Source of the DNA: Bacillota bacterium
GTDB lineage: Bacteria > Bacillota > Bacilli > Paenibacillales > Paenibacillaceae
DNA length: 55,028 nucleotides
Assembly: GCA_023460795.1 (NCBI GenBank)
Contig: JAEWPC010000002.1
Coordinates: forward strand, 1 to 55,028
Direction of reading: 5' to 3'
Every line of letters starts with the position of its first letter. Positions within the stretch are counted from its first letter, which is position 1. Under the pieces are notes generated by a model. The model saw nothing but the letters and a program-made list of their open reading frames with translations, had not been told where the DNA came from and searched no databases. This document shows, piece after piece, positions 1-8,091 of the stretch. The translations under genes were made by a program, and so were the position numbers.

Positions 1-276
1 GTCGTGTTCAAGGCGTTTTTTACGAAAAAATATCTCGTGCTGTCGACGCTGTTCTATGTCCTGATGGGGTGGATGATCGTGTTCGCTTGGCAACCGCTGC
101 AGACGCTTCTGCAGCCGGGCGGCATTCGGCTGCTCGTCATCGGCGGCTTGCTATACACGTTCGGCTCGATCTTCTATATTTGGCGCGGCTTCCCGCACCA
201 TCATGCCGTCTGGCATCTATTCGTGCTCGCGGGGTCGGCTATGCACTTCTTCGCGATCCTGTTGTACGTGCTGTAG
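1..276 (+). CDS. Hemolysin III / TrhA-family (PAQR-like) membrane protein, 3' part only
   Basis: The reading frame is open from the left edge, so only the last 91 codons are present and the true start lies outside the window. The visible part is strongly hydrophobic, with about three membrane segments, and ends in a histidine cluster (FPHHHAVWH, then a later His in GSAMHFF) before a hydrophobic tail. This pattern is typical of the C-terminal end of the hemolysin III/YqfA/TrhA family, which shares the putative metal-binding histidines of the PAQR superfamily. Despite the family name, most bacterial members are integral membrane proteins with a lipid or membrane homeostasis role and not proven hemolysins. 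Family assignment is good; function is inferred. Confidence 0.75.
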   Translation, partial: VVFKAFFTKKYLVLSTLFYVLMGWMIVFAWQPLQTLLQPGGIRLLVIGGLLYTFGSIFYIWRGFPHHHAVWHLFVLAGSAMHFFAILLYVL

Positions 277-364
277 GGGATATCGTCGATTGAAGAAGGA
301 TTATGGCGGCGGGGCGAGGAATACACCTTGAGTCGGAATATTCCATTCCAAGGTGGGCGATCAC

Positions 365-1531
365 GTGGATCGATCGAATTCTCGTTCAAGCTGGAGCGTT
401 ATTATCGCCTATGCGGCATTAATGGCGGCGACCCAAGTGTTATGGGTGACGTATACGCCGATCACATCACTGGCCGCGGAGCATTGGGGCGTGTCCGAAG
501 AAGCGGTCGGGTGGCTCGCTCAAGTGTTCCCGCTCATCTATGTCGGATTGGCGTTGCCGTTCGGCTACTGGGCGGATCGGCGGTTTCGCGACTCGCTCGC
601 GTTAGGCGCGGCTTTAACCGCCGTCGGCGCCGTCGTGCGGCTCGTGCCGGGCTATGGTTATGCGCTTGCCGGACAGATCGTCATCTCCGTCGCTCAGCCG
701 CTCGTCGTGAACGGGGTGAATAAAATCGCCTCCCTATACGTCGCGCCTGCTCGGCGTCCTGCAGCAATCGCGATCGGTTCCTCGAGCATGTTCATCGGCA
801 TTCTGCTGTCGACGGTGACCGTGCCGTTCTTGATGGATTGGCAAGGCATGCAGGCGGTGAACGGATCGCAGGCGATATTCGCCGGCGCGGCAGCCATCGC
901 CATGTTGCTCGCGCTGAGGGTTCGACCGATGTACAAAGTCGATCGGCAGACGGCGTCCATATCGCTTCGCTCGCTATGGTCGGAGCGTTGGGTGCGGCAG
1001 CTATGTTGGCTGCTCTTCGTCGGCTTCGGCTTGTTCATCGCGCTGACGACTTGGCTAGACGTGCTCTCCGATTCGCTCGGGATGAGCGAGGAGCAGGTCG
1101 GCATCGGTCTCGGCTTGATGACGGTCGCCGGAATCGTCGGGGCCGGGCTCGTGCCGAGCTGGGCGGCGGTCGGCGGAAGAAGCCGGTGGATGCTGTGCGC
1201 GTCGTTGGCGATGAGCGTCGTTACGCTGATGGCGCTGTGGGTCGGCGCGAACGTCGGGTTGTTCATCGCGTTGCTCGGATTGACGGGATTTATGCTGCTG
1301 GCGGATTTGCCGATCATACTCGTAACGGCGGAGACGAGAGCGGGGCCGCAAGTGGCGGGGACGGTAACGGGGCTGTTGCTGCTCTTCGGTAACTTAGGCG
1401 GTGTCGTGCTGTCGCTGGCGGTGCAGGGACTGCTGGAGCATCGGGGCGTTGCGATCGGGCTGTTAATCGTCATTGCGCTAGGCGTGCTTCCGCTTGCCGC
1501 GCGGTATCCGCTCGCGAACAAGTCCTCCTAA
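365..1531 (+). CDS. MFS transporter
   Basis: A protein of about 388 residues made almost entirely of hydrophobic segments, consistent with a 12-helix major facilitator carrier. The loop after the second helix reads PFGYWADRRFRD, a good match to the MFS motif A (G-x-x-x-D-R-x-G-R-R). The substrate cannot be told from sequence; members near this type are often annotated as drug or cyanate/nucleoside-like permeases. I prefer the GTG at 365 because AAGGTGGG lies 7 bases upstream; a GTG at 353 is in frame but overlaps that ribosome binding site. It follows the hemolysin III-like gene in the same direction but no clear operon link is visible. Its 3' end overlaps a small gene on the other strand. 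Confidence 0.82.
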   Translation: MDRSNSRSSWSVIIAYAALMAATQVLWVTYTPITSLAAEHWGVSEEAVGWLAQVFPLIYVGLALPFGYWADRRFRDSLALGAALTAVGAVVRLVPGYGYALAGQIVISVAQPLVVNGVNKIASLYVAPARRPAAIAIGSSSMFIGILLSTVTVPFLMDWQGMQAVNGSQAIFAGAAAIAMLLALRVRPMYKVDRQTASISLRSLWSERWVRQLCWLLFVGFGLFIALTTWLDVLSDSLGMSEEQVGIGLGLMTVAGIVGAGLVPSWAAVGGRSRWMLCASLAMSVVTLMALWVGANVGLFIALLGLTGFMLLADLPIILVTAETRAGPQVAGTVTGLLLLFGNLGGVVLSLAVQGLLEHRGVAIGLLIVIALGVLPLAARYPLANKSS

Positions 1532-1714
1532 TAACGAATCAGCGCCGTCGCGGCTGCCTGTGTGGCGGCATTGCGTTCGGCGCTGATCTGCTTTCTTATT
1601 CAGGACGACTTGCGTCTGCGGCTTGCGATGCCATTGTCCCCGTACCAATTCTGGATTGAGGGAGCCTTCTCTCTCGTGCTTAAGCCTTGCTCTCTTCGCT
1701 TTCGACATTCCCAT
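1478..1714 (-). CDS. Small basic conserved hypothetical protein (78 aa)
   Basis: A short, very basic protein beginning MGMSKAKRARLKHEREG, with NPELVRGQW in the middle and several Cys/His/Arg residues after it (RRTQCRH). I recall similar small Lys/Arg-rich proteins of this layout in Paenibacillus, but no function is known to me. Evidence that it is a real gene: a clean GGAGG ribosome binding site 9 bases upstream of the ATG on the minus strand, and a composition unlike a random shadow frame. Its stop codon overlaps the 3' end of the MFS transporter by about 54 bases, so the two are convergent. A nucleic-acid-binding role is only a guess from the charge. Confidence 0.6.
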   Translation of the reverse strand: MGMSKAKRARLKHEREGSLNPELVRGQWHRKPQTQVVLNKKADQRRTQCRHTGSRDGADSLLGGLVRERIPRGKRKHA

Positions 1715-1792
1715 ATGGATGCACCTCCGAATTTGATCTCATCATACAGCAGGCTATGAGGCGCGCGCAAGACGGAGAATGAGCGAAAAGTC

Positions 1793-1822
1793 TTTACACG
1801 CGAGGGACAATCGTCCGATAAT
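1793..1822 (+). promoter_or_regulatory. Possible promoter upstream of the aldehyde dehydrogenase cluster
   Basis: TTTACA at 1793-1798 and GATAAT at 1817-1822 with an 18-base spacer resemble a sigma-A promoter. They lie 60-90 bases before the GTG of the aldehyde dehydrogenase, in the only sizeable gap before this gene group. Each hexamer departs from consensus, so this is tentative. Confidence 0.35.
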
Positions 1823-1882
1823 TCGGAGTATAGAGGTTAAAGATTACTTAACGATGAACGACGGAAGGAGCTTGAACGTAAC

Positions 1883-3274
1883 GTGACGACTTCGAATGGA
1901 TCCGCTTTACCGCCTTCTGAGATCGTTAGACGCCAGCATGCTTATTTCCGCGAAGGGGCGACGAGACCCGTCGCCTTCCGCGTAGAACAGCTGCGTAAGC
2001 TCCGGGCGGCGATCGTCCGCTTCGAGCCTCGTCTACTCGCCGCGCTGCGGCAAGATCTGAACAAATCCGAGCGGGAAGCGTACGCCACGGAGATCGGCAT
2101 CGCCTTGACGGAGCTTCGCGTCGCGTTGCGGGGCGTGCGCGGATGGGCCAAGCCTAGGCGGGCCAAGACGCCGATGTCCCATTCCGGGGCATCGAGCCGC
2201 ATCGTGCCGGAGCCGTACGGGACGACGCTGATCGTCGCCCCGTGGAACTATCCGTTCATGCTGACGATCGCTCCGCTCATCTCCGCGATCGCCGCGGGCA
2301 ACACGGCGGTGCTGAAGCCTTCCGAGCTGACGCCGACCGTATCCTCGCTTATCGCAGAGCTGATCCGCGAGACGTTCCCTTCCGAATACGTTGCGGTAGT
2401 AGAGGGCGACGCGCAGGCGAGCACGGAGCTGCTGCGGCAGCCGTTCGACCATATTTTCTTCACGGGAAGCCCCGGGGTCGGCCGGATCGTCATGGAAGCC
2501 GCGGCGAAGCAGCTGATTCCGGTCACGCTCGAGCTAGGCGGCAAAAGCCCGTGCATCGTCCATAAAGACGCGGACTTGGGGCTGGCGGCCAAGCGGATCG
2601 CCTTCGGGAAGTTCACGAACGCGGGCCAGACGTGCGTCGCTCCGGATTACGCGCTCGTGCACCGCGAGGTGAAGGACGCTTTCGTCGCGAAGCTGGCCGA
2701 AGTTATTACGCGCTTCTACGGCGAACGTCCGATGGAAAGCCCGGAGTACGGGCGTATCGTGAACGAACGGCATTACAAGCGGCTTACCGGTTATCTTGGC
2801 GACGGCCGTATCGTCGTCGGCGGTCAGACCGACGAGAGGAGCATGAAGATCGCTCCGACGCTGCTAGATCAAGTACCGCTCGATTCGCCGATTATGCGCG
2901 AGGAAATATTCGGACCGCTGCTGCCGATCGTCGAGTACGAGGACGAAGCCGAGATCGAAGCGGTCGTCGAAGCGAATCCGAAGCCGCTGGCGTTGTACGT
3001 GTTTACGAGGAATAACGCCTTCGCCGGCAGGATCGTCGAGCGAATTCGCTTCGGCGACGCGTGCATTAACGATACGGTGATGCATTTCGGTTCCCCGTAT
3101 ATGCCTATCGGCGGAGTCGGAAGCAGCGGCATCGGGAGCTACCACGGGGAGTACGGCTTCCGTGCGTTCTCGCACTACAAGAGCATTCTGAAGATGACGA
3201 ATCTGTTCGACCCGCCGTTCCGTTATCCGGATTCCAAATGGGGAATGAAAGTCATCCGCAAGCTGCTCCGCTAA
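1883..3274 (+). CDS. Aldehyde dehydrogenase, class 3 (YwdH-like)
   Basis: NAD(P)-dependent oxidation of an aldehyde to the acid. The 463-residue length fits the ALDH3 group, which is shorter than the usual 480-500 residue aldehyde dehydrogenases. Visible landmarks are the substrate and cofactor channel motif APWNYPF (about residue 120), FTGSPGVG of the nucleotide-binding fold, the general base Glu217 in LELGGKSP and the catalytic Cys251 in GQTC. The C-terminus ends with the conserved SHYKS and PPFRYP segment of this family. The start is a GTG preceded by GAAGGAG about 11 bases upstream. It is the first gene of a co-directional series with an aldolase-like enzyme and a flavoenzyme, suggesting that it oxidises an aldehyde produced in that pathway. 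The physiological substrate is unknown. Confidence 0.9.
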   Translation: MTTSNGSALPPSEIVRRQHAYFREGATRPVAFRVEQLRKLRAAIVRFEPRLLAALRQDLNKSEREAYATEIGIALTELRVALRGVRGWAKPRRAKTPMSHSGASSRIVPEPYGTTLIVAPWNYPFMLTIAPLISAIAAGNTAVLKPSELTPTVSSLIAELIRETFPSEYVAVVEGDAQASTELLRQPFDHIFFTGSPGVGRIVMEAAAKQLIPVTLELGGKSPCIVHKDADLGLAAKRIAFGKFTNAGQTCVAPDYALVHREVKDAFVAKLAEVITRFYGERPMESPEYGRIVNERHYKRLTGYLGDGRIVVGGQTDERSMKIAPTLLDQVPLDSPIMREEIFGPLLPIVEYEDEAEIEAVVEANPKPLALYVFTRNNAFAGRIVERIRFGDACINDTVMHFGSPYMPIGGVGSSGIGSYHGEYGFRAFSHYKSILKMTNLFDPPFRYPDSKWGMKVIRKLLR

Positions 3275-3301
3275 CGCGCTGCCGAGCTGCGGTATGACGG
3301 T

Positions 3302-4561
3302 TTGCGAGCTAACGAGCTACGAACTGAGGTTAAGACGAACGAGGAGAGGACGATCCTTATTCAGACGCCCGATTACGCAACGTACAAATCGATATTCGCC
3401 GGCATTCCGATGCCTTTCGCTTTCTTGGATTTGGATTTGCTCGATCGGAACATCAGCGACATCGCCAAGGCGGCCGGAAGCAAGACGATCCGAGTCGCCA
3501 GCAAGTCGATCCGAAGCGTAGAGGTGCTGCGGCGCATTCTGCGTTCCGGCGATACGTTCCAAGGCGTGATGTGTTACACGGCGAGCGAAGCCGCCTTCCT
3601 GGCGCGTCATGGGTTTCAGGATTTGCTGCTCGGTTACCCGACGTGGGACGAGCAAGGCGTCATGCCGCTGCTCGAGCTCATCGGGGAAGGGCATACGATC
3701 ACGTTCATGGTCGACTCGATCGCGCACGTCGAGCATCTGGAGCGCCTAGCTCGGCGTCGAGGCGTGCGGGTTCCGCTCTGCTTGGACATCGATATGTCGG
3801 CGAGTTATCCAGGGTTACGATTCGGCGTATGGCGATCTCCGCTTGACGGATGGGAGGCGGTTCATCCGGTCGCGGAGCGGATTCTGGCTTCCGAATCGGT
3901 ATGGCTGGACGGCATCATGGGCTACGAGGCGCAAATTGCCGGCGTGGGAGACCGCGTTCCCGGGCAAGCGCTTAAGAACTCGATCGTTCGCTATTTGAAG
4001 AGACGTTCGATCAAGGACGTCGCGGCTAGAAGAGAAGAGGTCGTTCGGGAAATCCGTAAGCTCGGAATGCCGCTCCGATTCGTGAACGCCGGCGGAACGG
4101 GGAGCTTGCATACGTCCAGGGCAGAGAGCGTCGTGACGGAAATCACCGCGGGCTCCGGATTCTATTCTCCGCTGCTCTTCGATAATTACAGAGACTTCCG
4201 CTTTCGTCCCGCGGCCGGGTTCGCCGTCGAGATCGTGCGCAAGCCGCGTCCCGACATCGTCACGTGTATGGGCGGAGGCTATACGGCGTCCGGAGCGGCG
4301 GACGGAACGAAGCTTCCGAGGCCGTATTTGCCGGAAGGATTGTCGCTTTTCCCGCTCGAAGGAGCGGGGGAAGTGCAGACGCCGCTCAAGATCGGGCGGG
4401 AAGCGCGGGGGTTCGAGCTAGACTTGGGCGATCCGGTGTTATTCCGCCATGCCAAAGCCGGAGAGTTATGCGAGAGATTCGATAGACTCTATGTCGTCTC
4501 CGAGGGCGCCCTTGTCGACGAATACGAGACTTATAGAGGCATGGGGGCGAATTTCCTATGA
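3302..4561 (+). CDS. PLP-dependent amino acid deaminase/aldolase (alanine racemase-fold, D-threonine aldolase-like)
   Basis: The protein has the N-terminal alanine-racemase barrel layout of the D-threonine aldolase / amino-acid deaminase group: FAFLDLDLLDRN, then the PLP-lysine segment RVASKSIRS, then a barrel with CLDIDMS and a C-terminal domain containing GGGYTASGA. Such enzymes act on beta-hydroxy or D-amino acids, releasing an aldehyde or keto acid. The start is uncertain. The TTG at 3302 has no ribosome binding site, whereas GAGGAGAGG at 3341-3349 is followed in frame by ATT at 3359, which would give 400 residues and the usual family N-terminus. The stop overlaps the next start (ATGA), so it is translationally coupled to the flavoenzyme, and it follows an aldehyde dehydrogenase that could use its product. 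Confidence 0.82.
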   Translation: MRANELRTEVKTNEERTILIQTPDYATYKSIFAGIPMPFAFLDLDLLDRNISDIAKAAGSKTIRVASKSIRSVEVLRRILRSGDTFQGVMCYTASEAAFLARHGFQDLLLGYPTWDEQGVMPLLELIGEGHTITFMVDSIAHVEHLERLARRRGVRVPLCLDIDMSASYPGLRFGVWRSPLDGWEAVHPVAERILASESVWLDGIMGYEAQIAGVGDRVPGQALKNSIVRYLKRRSIKDVAARREEVVREIRKLGMPLRFVNAGGTGSLHTSRAESVVTEITAGSGFYSPLLFDNYRDFRFRPAAGFAVEIVRKPRPDIVTCMGGGYTASGAADGTKLPRPYLPEGLSLFPLEGAGEVQTPLKIGREARGFELDLGDPVLFRHAKAGELCERFDRLYVVSEGALVDEYETYRGMGANFL

Positions 4562-5862
4562 TAAGGAGCGGGCAGAAGTGGCGCAACTGGTCGGGCATCG
4601 TGCTGACGACGCCGCGGGACGTCGTCTATCCTTCCTCGATCGAGGACATCGTCGATCTCGTGCTGCGGTGCAGACGCGAAGGGCGTCAGCTTCGGGTCGT
4701 CGGATCGGGGCATTCTTTTACGGCGGTAGCCGCGTCGGAGGATGTTCTCGTGTCGCTGGATCGGATGCAAGGCATCGTGGGAGCGGATGCAACGGCTCGG
4801 ACGGCTACCGTGTGGGCGGGGACGAAGCTGAAGCTGCTCGGCGAGCTGCTGCACGCGGAAGGGCTGGCGCAAGAGAACTTAGGCGATATCGACGTGCAGT
4901 CGATCGCCGGCGCCATCAGTACGGGTACGCACGGTACGGGAACGGCTTTCGGGACGATCGCCACGCAAGTCGTCGGACTTACGGTCATTACGGGCACCGG
5001 CGAAGTCATAAGCTGTACGGAGTCGTCGCATCCGGAACTGTTCAAGGCGCTGCAGGTATCGATCGGCTCGCTCGGGATCATCGCGCAAGTGACGTTGCGG
5101 CTTCGCCCGTCTTACAAGCTACGGTATGAAAGCGCCCGGGTGCCGCTCGAGGACTGCTTGTCGAGGTTACCCGAGCTGAACGCGGCGAATCGCAACTTCG
5201 AATTTTACTGGTTCCCGTACGCCGACCCATGCCAGCTGAAGATGACGAACGAGACGGAGGAGTCCGTGACTTCCCGCAAAGTTAAGGACTATATCAGCGA
5301 TGTGGTGTTGGAGAACGCCGCCTTCGGAGCGTTATCCGGACTGGCGCGGAGAGTGCCGGCTTTGTGCGGAACGGTCAGCCGCATATGCGCCGCTTCCGTG
5401 CCGATTACGCGCAAAGTCGAGATGAGCCATCGCGTGTACGCGACGACGCGGCTCGTGCGATTCAACGAGATGGAGTACAACTTGCCGGCCGAAGCGATGG
5501 CGGACGTTATCCGCGAGATGAGAGAGACGATGGCGCGGGAGAAGCACCGTGTTCATTTTCCGATCGAATGCCGTTACGTTAAGGCGGACGACATCTGGCT
5601 CAGTCCGGCTTACGGAAGAGATTCGGCTTACATCGCCGTGCATATGTACCGCGGAATGCCGCACGAGAAATACTTCGCCGACATGGAGCGCATCTTCTTG
5701 CGATACGGCGGGCGGCCGCATTGGGGCAAGCTGCATACGCTTCAGGCGGAGCAGCTGTCGAAGGCTTACCCGATGTGGGAGAAGTTCGGCGAGGTCAGGG
5801 ACCGGCTTGATCCGGACGGAATTTTACTGAACGGTTATTTGCGCCGCGTTTTCGGACGATAA
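4558..5862 (+). CDS. FAD-linked D-arabinono-1,4-lactone oxidase-like oxidoreductase
   Basis: A 434-residue flavoenzyme of the vanillyl-alcohol-oxidase/ALO type. The FAD-binding PP-loop is seen as VVGSGHSF, whose His52 is the position that carries FAD covalently in aldonolactone and alditol oxidases. It is followed by the second FAD-binding element AISTGTHGTG. The C-terminal ALO domain holds the family signature around RYGGRPHWGKLH. Family members oxidise aldono-lactones or polyols with oxygen as acceptor; the exact substrate here is unknown. Its ATG overlaps the stop of the preceding PLP enzyme by four bases, which argues for one transcript and balanced synthesis of the two. Confidence 0.87.
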   Translation: MIRSGQKWRNWSGIVLTTPRDVVYPSSIEDIVDLVLRCRREGRQLRVVGSGHSFTAVAASEDVLVSLDRMQGIVGADATARTATVWAGTKLKLLGELLHAEGLAQENLGDIDVQSIAGAISTGTHGTGTAFGTIATQVVGLTVITGTGEVISCTESSHPELFKALQVSIGSLGIIAQVTLRLRPSYKLRYESARVPLEDCLSRLPELNAANRNFEFYWFPYADPCQLKMTNETEESVTSRKVKDYISDVVLENAAFGALSGLARRVPALCGTVSRICAASVPITRKVEMSHRVYATTRLVRFNEMEYNLPAEAMADVIREMRETMAREKHRVHFPIECRYVKADDIWLSPAYGRDSAYIAVHMYRGMPHEKYFADMERIFLRYGGRPHWGKLHTLQAEQLSKAYPMWEKFGEVRDRLDPDGILLNGYLRRVFGR

Positions 5863-5887
5863 TCGATTTACAAGCGAACAGGAAGTG

Positions 5888-6382
5888 ATGGCAGTGCCGC
5901 ATTTATTGATTCGGGGCGTCGATCCCGATCGTCTGGCTTCGGTAAGCGAAGCGTTAGTGGGCGAATTGGCGGTTATTTTCGATTGTCCGCCCGACCATAT
6001 TTTGTTGGAGTGCATGCATACGACGGCGGTATTCGCGGGTAAGCGCGTCGCCTCTTATCCGTTCGTCGAGGTGGCCTGGTTCGAGCGGGGAGTGGCGGTT
6101 AGGGATGCGGCTGCGGCTTGTATCGATCGTCACATGCGCGTTGCTCTCGGACTTGAGGAGATGGAAATCGCGTTTCGCGTCTATACGCCGGACGCTTATT
6201 ATTCGAACGGGCAACGGCTTGGGGATGAGGCTTCCGCGAGCGAGCTAGAGGAGCTTAGGGAGAAGAACGCCAAGCTGACGGACGATCTCGAACGGACGCG
6301 CAAAGCGCTCCATGGCGCTACGCTCGGCGCCGGCGCGATGTCTTCGATGTCCAGCAAGCTGCGCGACGCGCTGAGGGAATGA
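5888..6382 (+). CDS. DUF1904 family protein with C-terminal coiled-coil extension
   Basis: The first ~110 residues follow the DUF1904 pattern: PHLLIRGV at the start, a central LLECMHTTAVFAGKRVASYPF segment, EVAWFERG and YYSNGQRLG. The family is small, widespread in Firmicutes, and resembles the tautomerase/MIF fold in its N-terminus; its biochemical role is unknown. Here it carries an extra tail of about 45 residues rich in Glu, Lys, Leu and Arg (SELEELREKNAKLTDDLER) that should form a coiled coil. Start choice: AGGAAGTGA precedes both ATG 5888 and GTG 5894, and the GTG would start exactly at the family's MPHL. The 3' end overlaps the next gene by four bases, so it belongs to the same operon. 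Confidence 0.75.
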   Translation: MAVPHLLIRGVDPDRLASVSEALVGELAVIFDCPPDHILLECMHTTAVFAGKRVASYPFVEVAWFERGVAVRDAAAACIDRHMRVALGLEEMEIAFRVYTPDAYYSNGQRLGDEASASELEELREKNAKLTDDLERTRKALHGATLGAGAMSSMSSKLRDALRE

Positions 6383-7320
6383 TGGACCAAGCCCTTCGCA
6401 TGCGCGGCGATGGAACGTTCACGATCGTACAGTTCACCGATCTGCACTGGAACAACGGAGAGGAGCGGGACTTGCGGACGCGGGCGTTAATGGAGCGCGT
6501 GCTGGCGGCGGAGAAGCCGGACTTGATCGTATTGACCGGCGACATCATCGAGAGCCGGCGTTGCCGAGATCCGGTGAAGTCTTTTCGGGATGCGCTGTAC
6601 GTGGCGGCTTCGAGCGGAATTCCTTGGGCGGCGGTGTTCGGCAATCACGACAGCGAAGGCAACGTCACGCGGGAGCAGCTCATGCAAGCGCAGCTCGAGT
6701 TGCCGGGGACGGTCGCGCGCTCCGGACCGCCGGAGGTCGAAGGAGTGGGGAATTTCTCGCTGCGGATCGAGGATCGGGACGGGCGGGTGAAAGCCGCGCT
6801 CTATTGTCTCGATAGCGGAGACTATTCCGACCACGAGGAAGCGGCCGGCTACGGATGGATTCGGGAGCGTCAGCTGGCATGGTTCCGCCAGGAAGCCGAG
6901 ACGTACCGTCTACGCAACGGCGGCGTTCCGCTCCCTGCGCTCACGTTCATGCACATCCCGATTCCCGAATACCGCGACGTATGGAACACTCGCATCTGCT
7001 TCGGGCATCGGTACGAAAAAGTCGGCTGCGCGCCGGTCAACTCGGGTCTATTCGCGGCGATGCTCGACGCGAAGTCGATCCAAGGCGTGTTCTGCGGCCA
7101 CGACCACATTAACGATTACGCTGGAGAGCTCTTCGGCATCCGTCTATGCTACGGCCGCGCGACGGGCTATTCGACCTACGGCCGCTGGCTGTTCCAGCGC
7201 GGCGCCCGCGTCATCAGGCTGCGCGACGGCAAGCCGTTCGACACCTGGCTCCGCCTCGCCGACGGCAGTAAAGTGGTGAAAGCCCGCAAGCACTGGCCGA
7301 CCTGGTACTCCAAAGCTTAA
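6379..7320 (+). CDS. Calcineurin-like metallophosphoesterase
   Basis: All blocks of a dimetal phosphoesterase are visible: TDLHW (Asp21, His23), LTGDII, FGNHD, HIPIPEY and CGHDHIND near the C-terminus. The 313 residues contain no signal peptide or membrane segment, so it is probably cytoplasmic. This subgroup (DUF- and Dcr2-like phosphoesterases) is usually annotated only as metallophosphatase; the substrate is unknown. The start codon overlaps the stop of the DUF1904 gene (ATGATGA arrangement), and it is the last gene of this group, ending directly in a strong rho-independent terminator. Confidence 0.88.
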   Translation: MMDQALRMRGDGTFTIVQFTDLHWNNGEERDLRTRALMERVLAAEKPDLIVLTGDIIESRRCRDPVKSFRDALYVAASSGIPWAAVFGNHDSEGNVTREQLMQAQLELPGTVARSGPPEVEGVGNFSLRIEDRDGRVKAALYCLDSGDYSDHEEAAGYGWIRERQLAWFRQEAETYRLRNGGVPLPALTFMHIPIPEYRDVWNTRICFGHRYEKVGCAPVNSGLFAAMLDAKSIQGVFCGHDHINDYAGELFGIRLCYGRATGYSTYGRWLFQRGARVIRLRDGKPFDTWLRLADGSKVVKARKHWPTWYSKA

Positions 7321-7322
7321 CC

Positions 7323-7349
7323 AAACCGTCTCCTCGCGAGACGGTTTTT
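7323..7349 (+). terminator. Rho-independent terminator after the metallophosphoesterase
   Basis: A perfect 10-base-pair stem (AAACCGTCTC with GAGACGGTTT) around a 5-base loop, running into a T tract. It starts 3 bases after the stop codon and closes the aldehyde dehydrogenase-to-phosphoesterase gene group. Confidence 0.9.
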
Positions 7350-7481
7350 CGTTGACCGCCAAACTACCACACTCCTCTTGAAGATCATCATCCAACCGAA
7401 TTCCCGCCTACGCCGAGAACCTCAAACTAATTAAACCTCCATCGCCCACACAAAAGATCATAATAACGGTGCCCCGAACAA

Positions 7482-7908
7482 TTAGTCGGGTTGGCCGACC
7501 AACTCCGAGCCGATTGCGACCATGCGCAAGAATTAGTCGTGTTGGCCGACCAACTCCGAGCAGAATGCGACCATACGCGAGGATTAGTCGGGTTGGCCGA
7601 CCAACTGCGAGCAGAGTGCGGCCATACACGAGAATTAGTCGGGTTGGCCGACCAACTGCGAGCAAAGTGCGGTCATACGAGAGAATTAGTCGGTTTGAAC
7701 GACCAACTCCGAGCAGAATGCGGCCATACACGAGAATTAGTCGGTTTGAACGACCAACTCCGAGCAGAATGCGACCATGCGCCGGAATTAGTCGGTTTGA
7801 ACGACCAACTCCGAGCAGATTGCGAACATGCGCCGGAATTAGTCGGTTTGAACGACCAACTGCGAGAAGAATGCGTCCATTCGCGAGATTTACCCGGTGT
7901 TCCAGACT
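7482..7908. repeat. Tandem array of eight 51-bp repeats plus a degenerate ninth
   Basis: Units begin at 7482, 7533, 7584, 7635, 7686, 7737, 7788 and 7839, with a decayed partial unit from 7890. There are no spacers, so it is not CRISPR. The first four units contain GTTGGCCGACCAAC, a 5-bp hairpin with a 4-base loop; the last four carry TTTGAACGACCAAC instead, so two subtypes lie in two blocks. Because 51 is divisible by three, several frames stay open; one plus-strand frame reads a 17-residue repeat with core DQLRAEC but has no ATG and no ribosome binding site. The rest of the 740-base gap before the SLH gene (7350-7481 and 7909-8070) shows no gene, and I could not fix a promoter in it. Confidence 0.92.
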
Positions 7909-8091
7909 AACTCTGCCCTTACCCCCCTCCCCACGCATTAACCCATGGACAAGTTGTTACACTTCGTCTCATTTTGCCCAATTTTTTATTATTTGAGAAA
8001 CAAAATGTATCGGACCTGCGTCAAACCAATTAACCGCCGCCAACGCTGCCTAACCCAACCCCACCTAGGCGGAACAAAGGAGGTTGCGAAA

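Noticed and set aside
694..1521. 275-codon open frame on the minus strand opposite the MFS transporter
   Set aside because: It is Ser/Thr/Pro-rich without a recognisable domain, as expected for the antisense frame of a GC-rich membrane protein gene.
7469..7996. Long open frames on both strands through the 51-bp repeat array, reading as repetitive proteins
   Set aside because: All frames stay open because the period is a multiple of three; none has a ribosome binding site, and starts are GTG/TTG within the repeats. Treated as a non-coding repeat, with the silent-change hint recorded as a finding.
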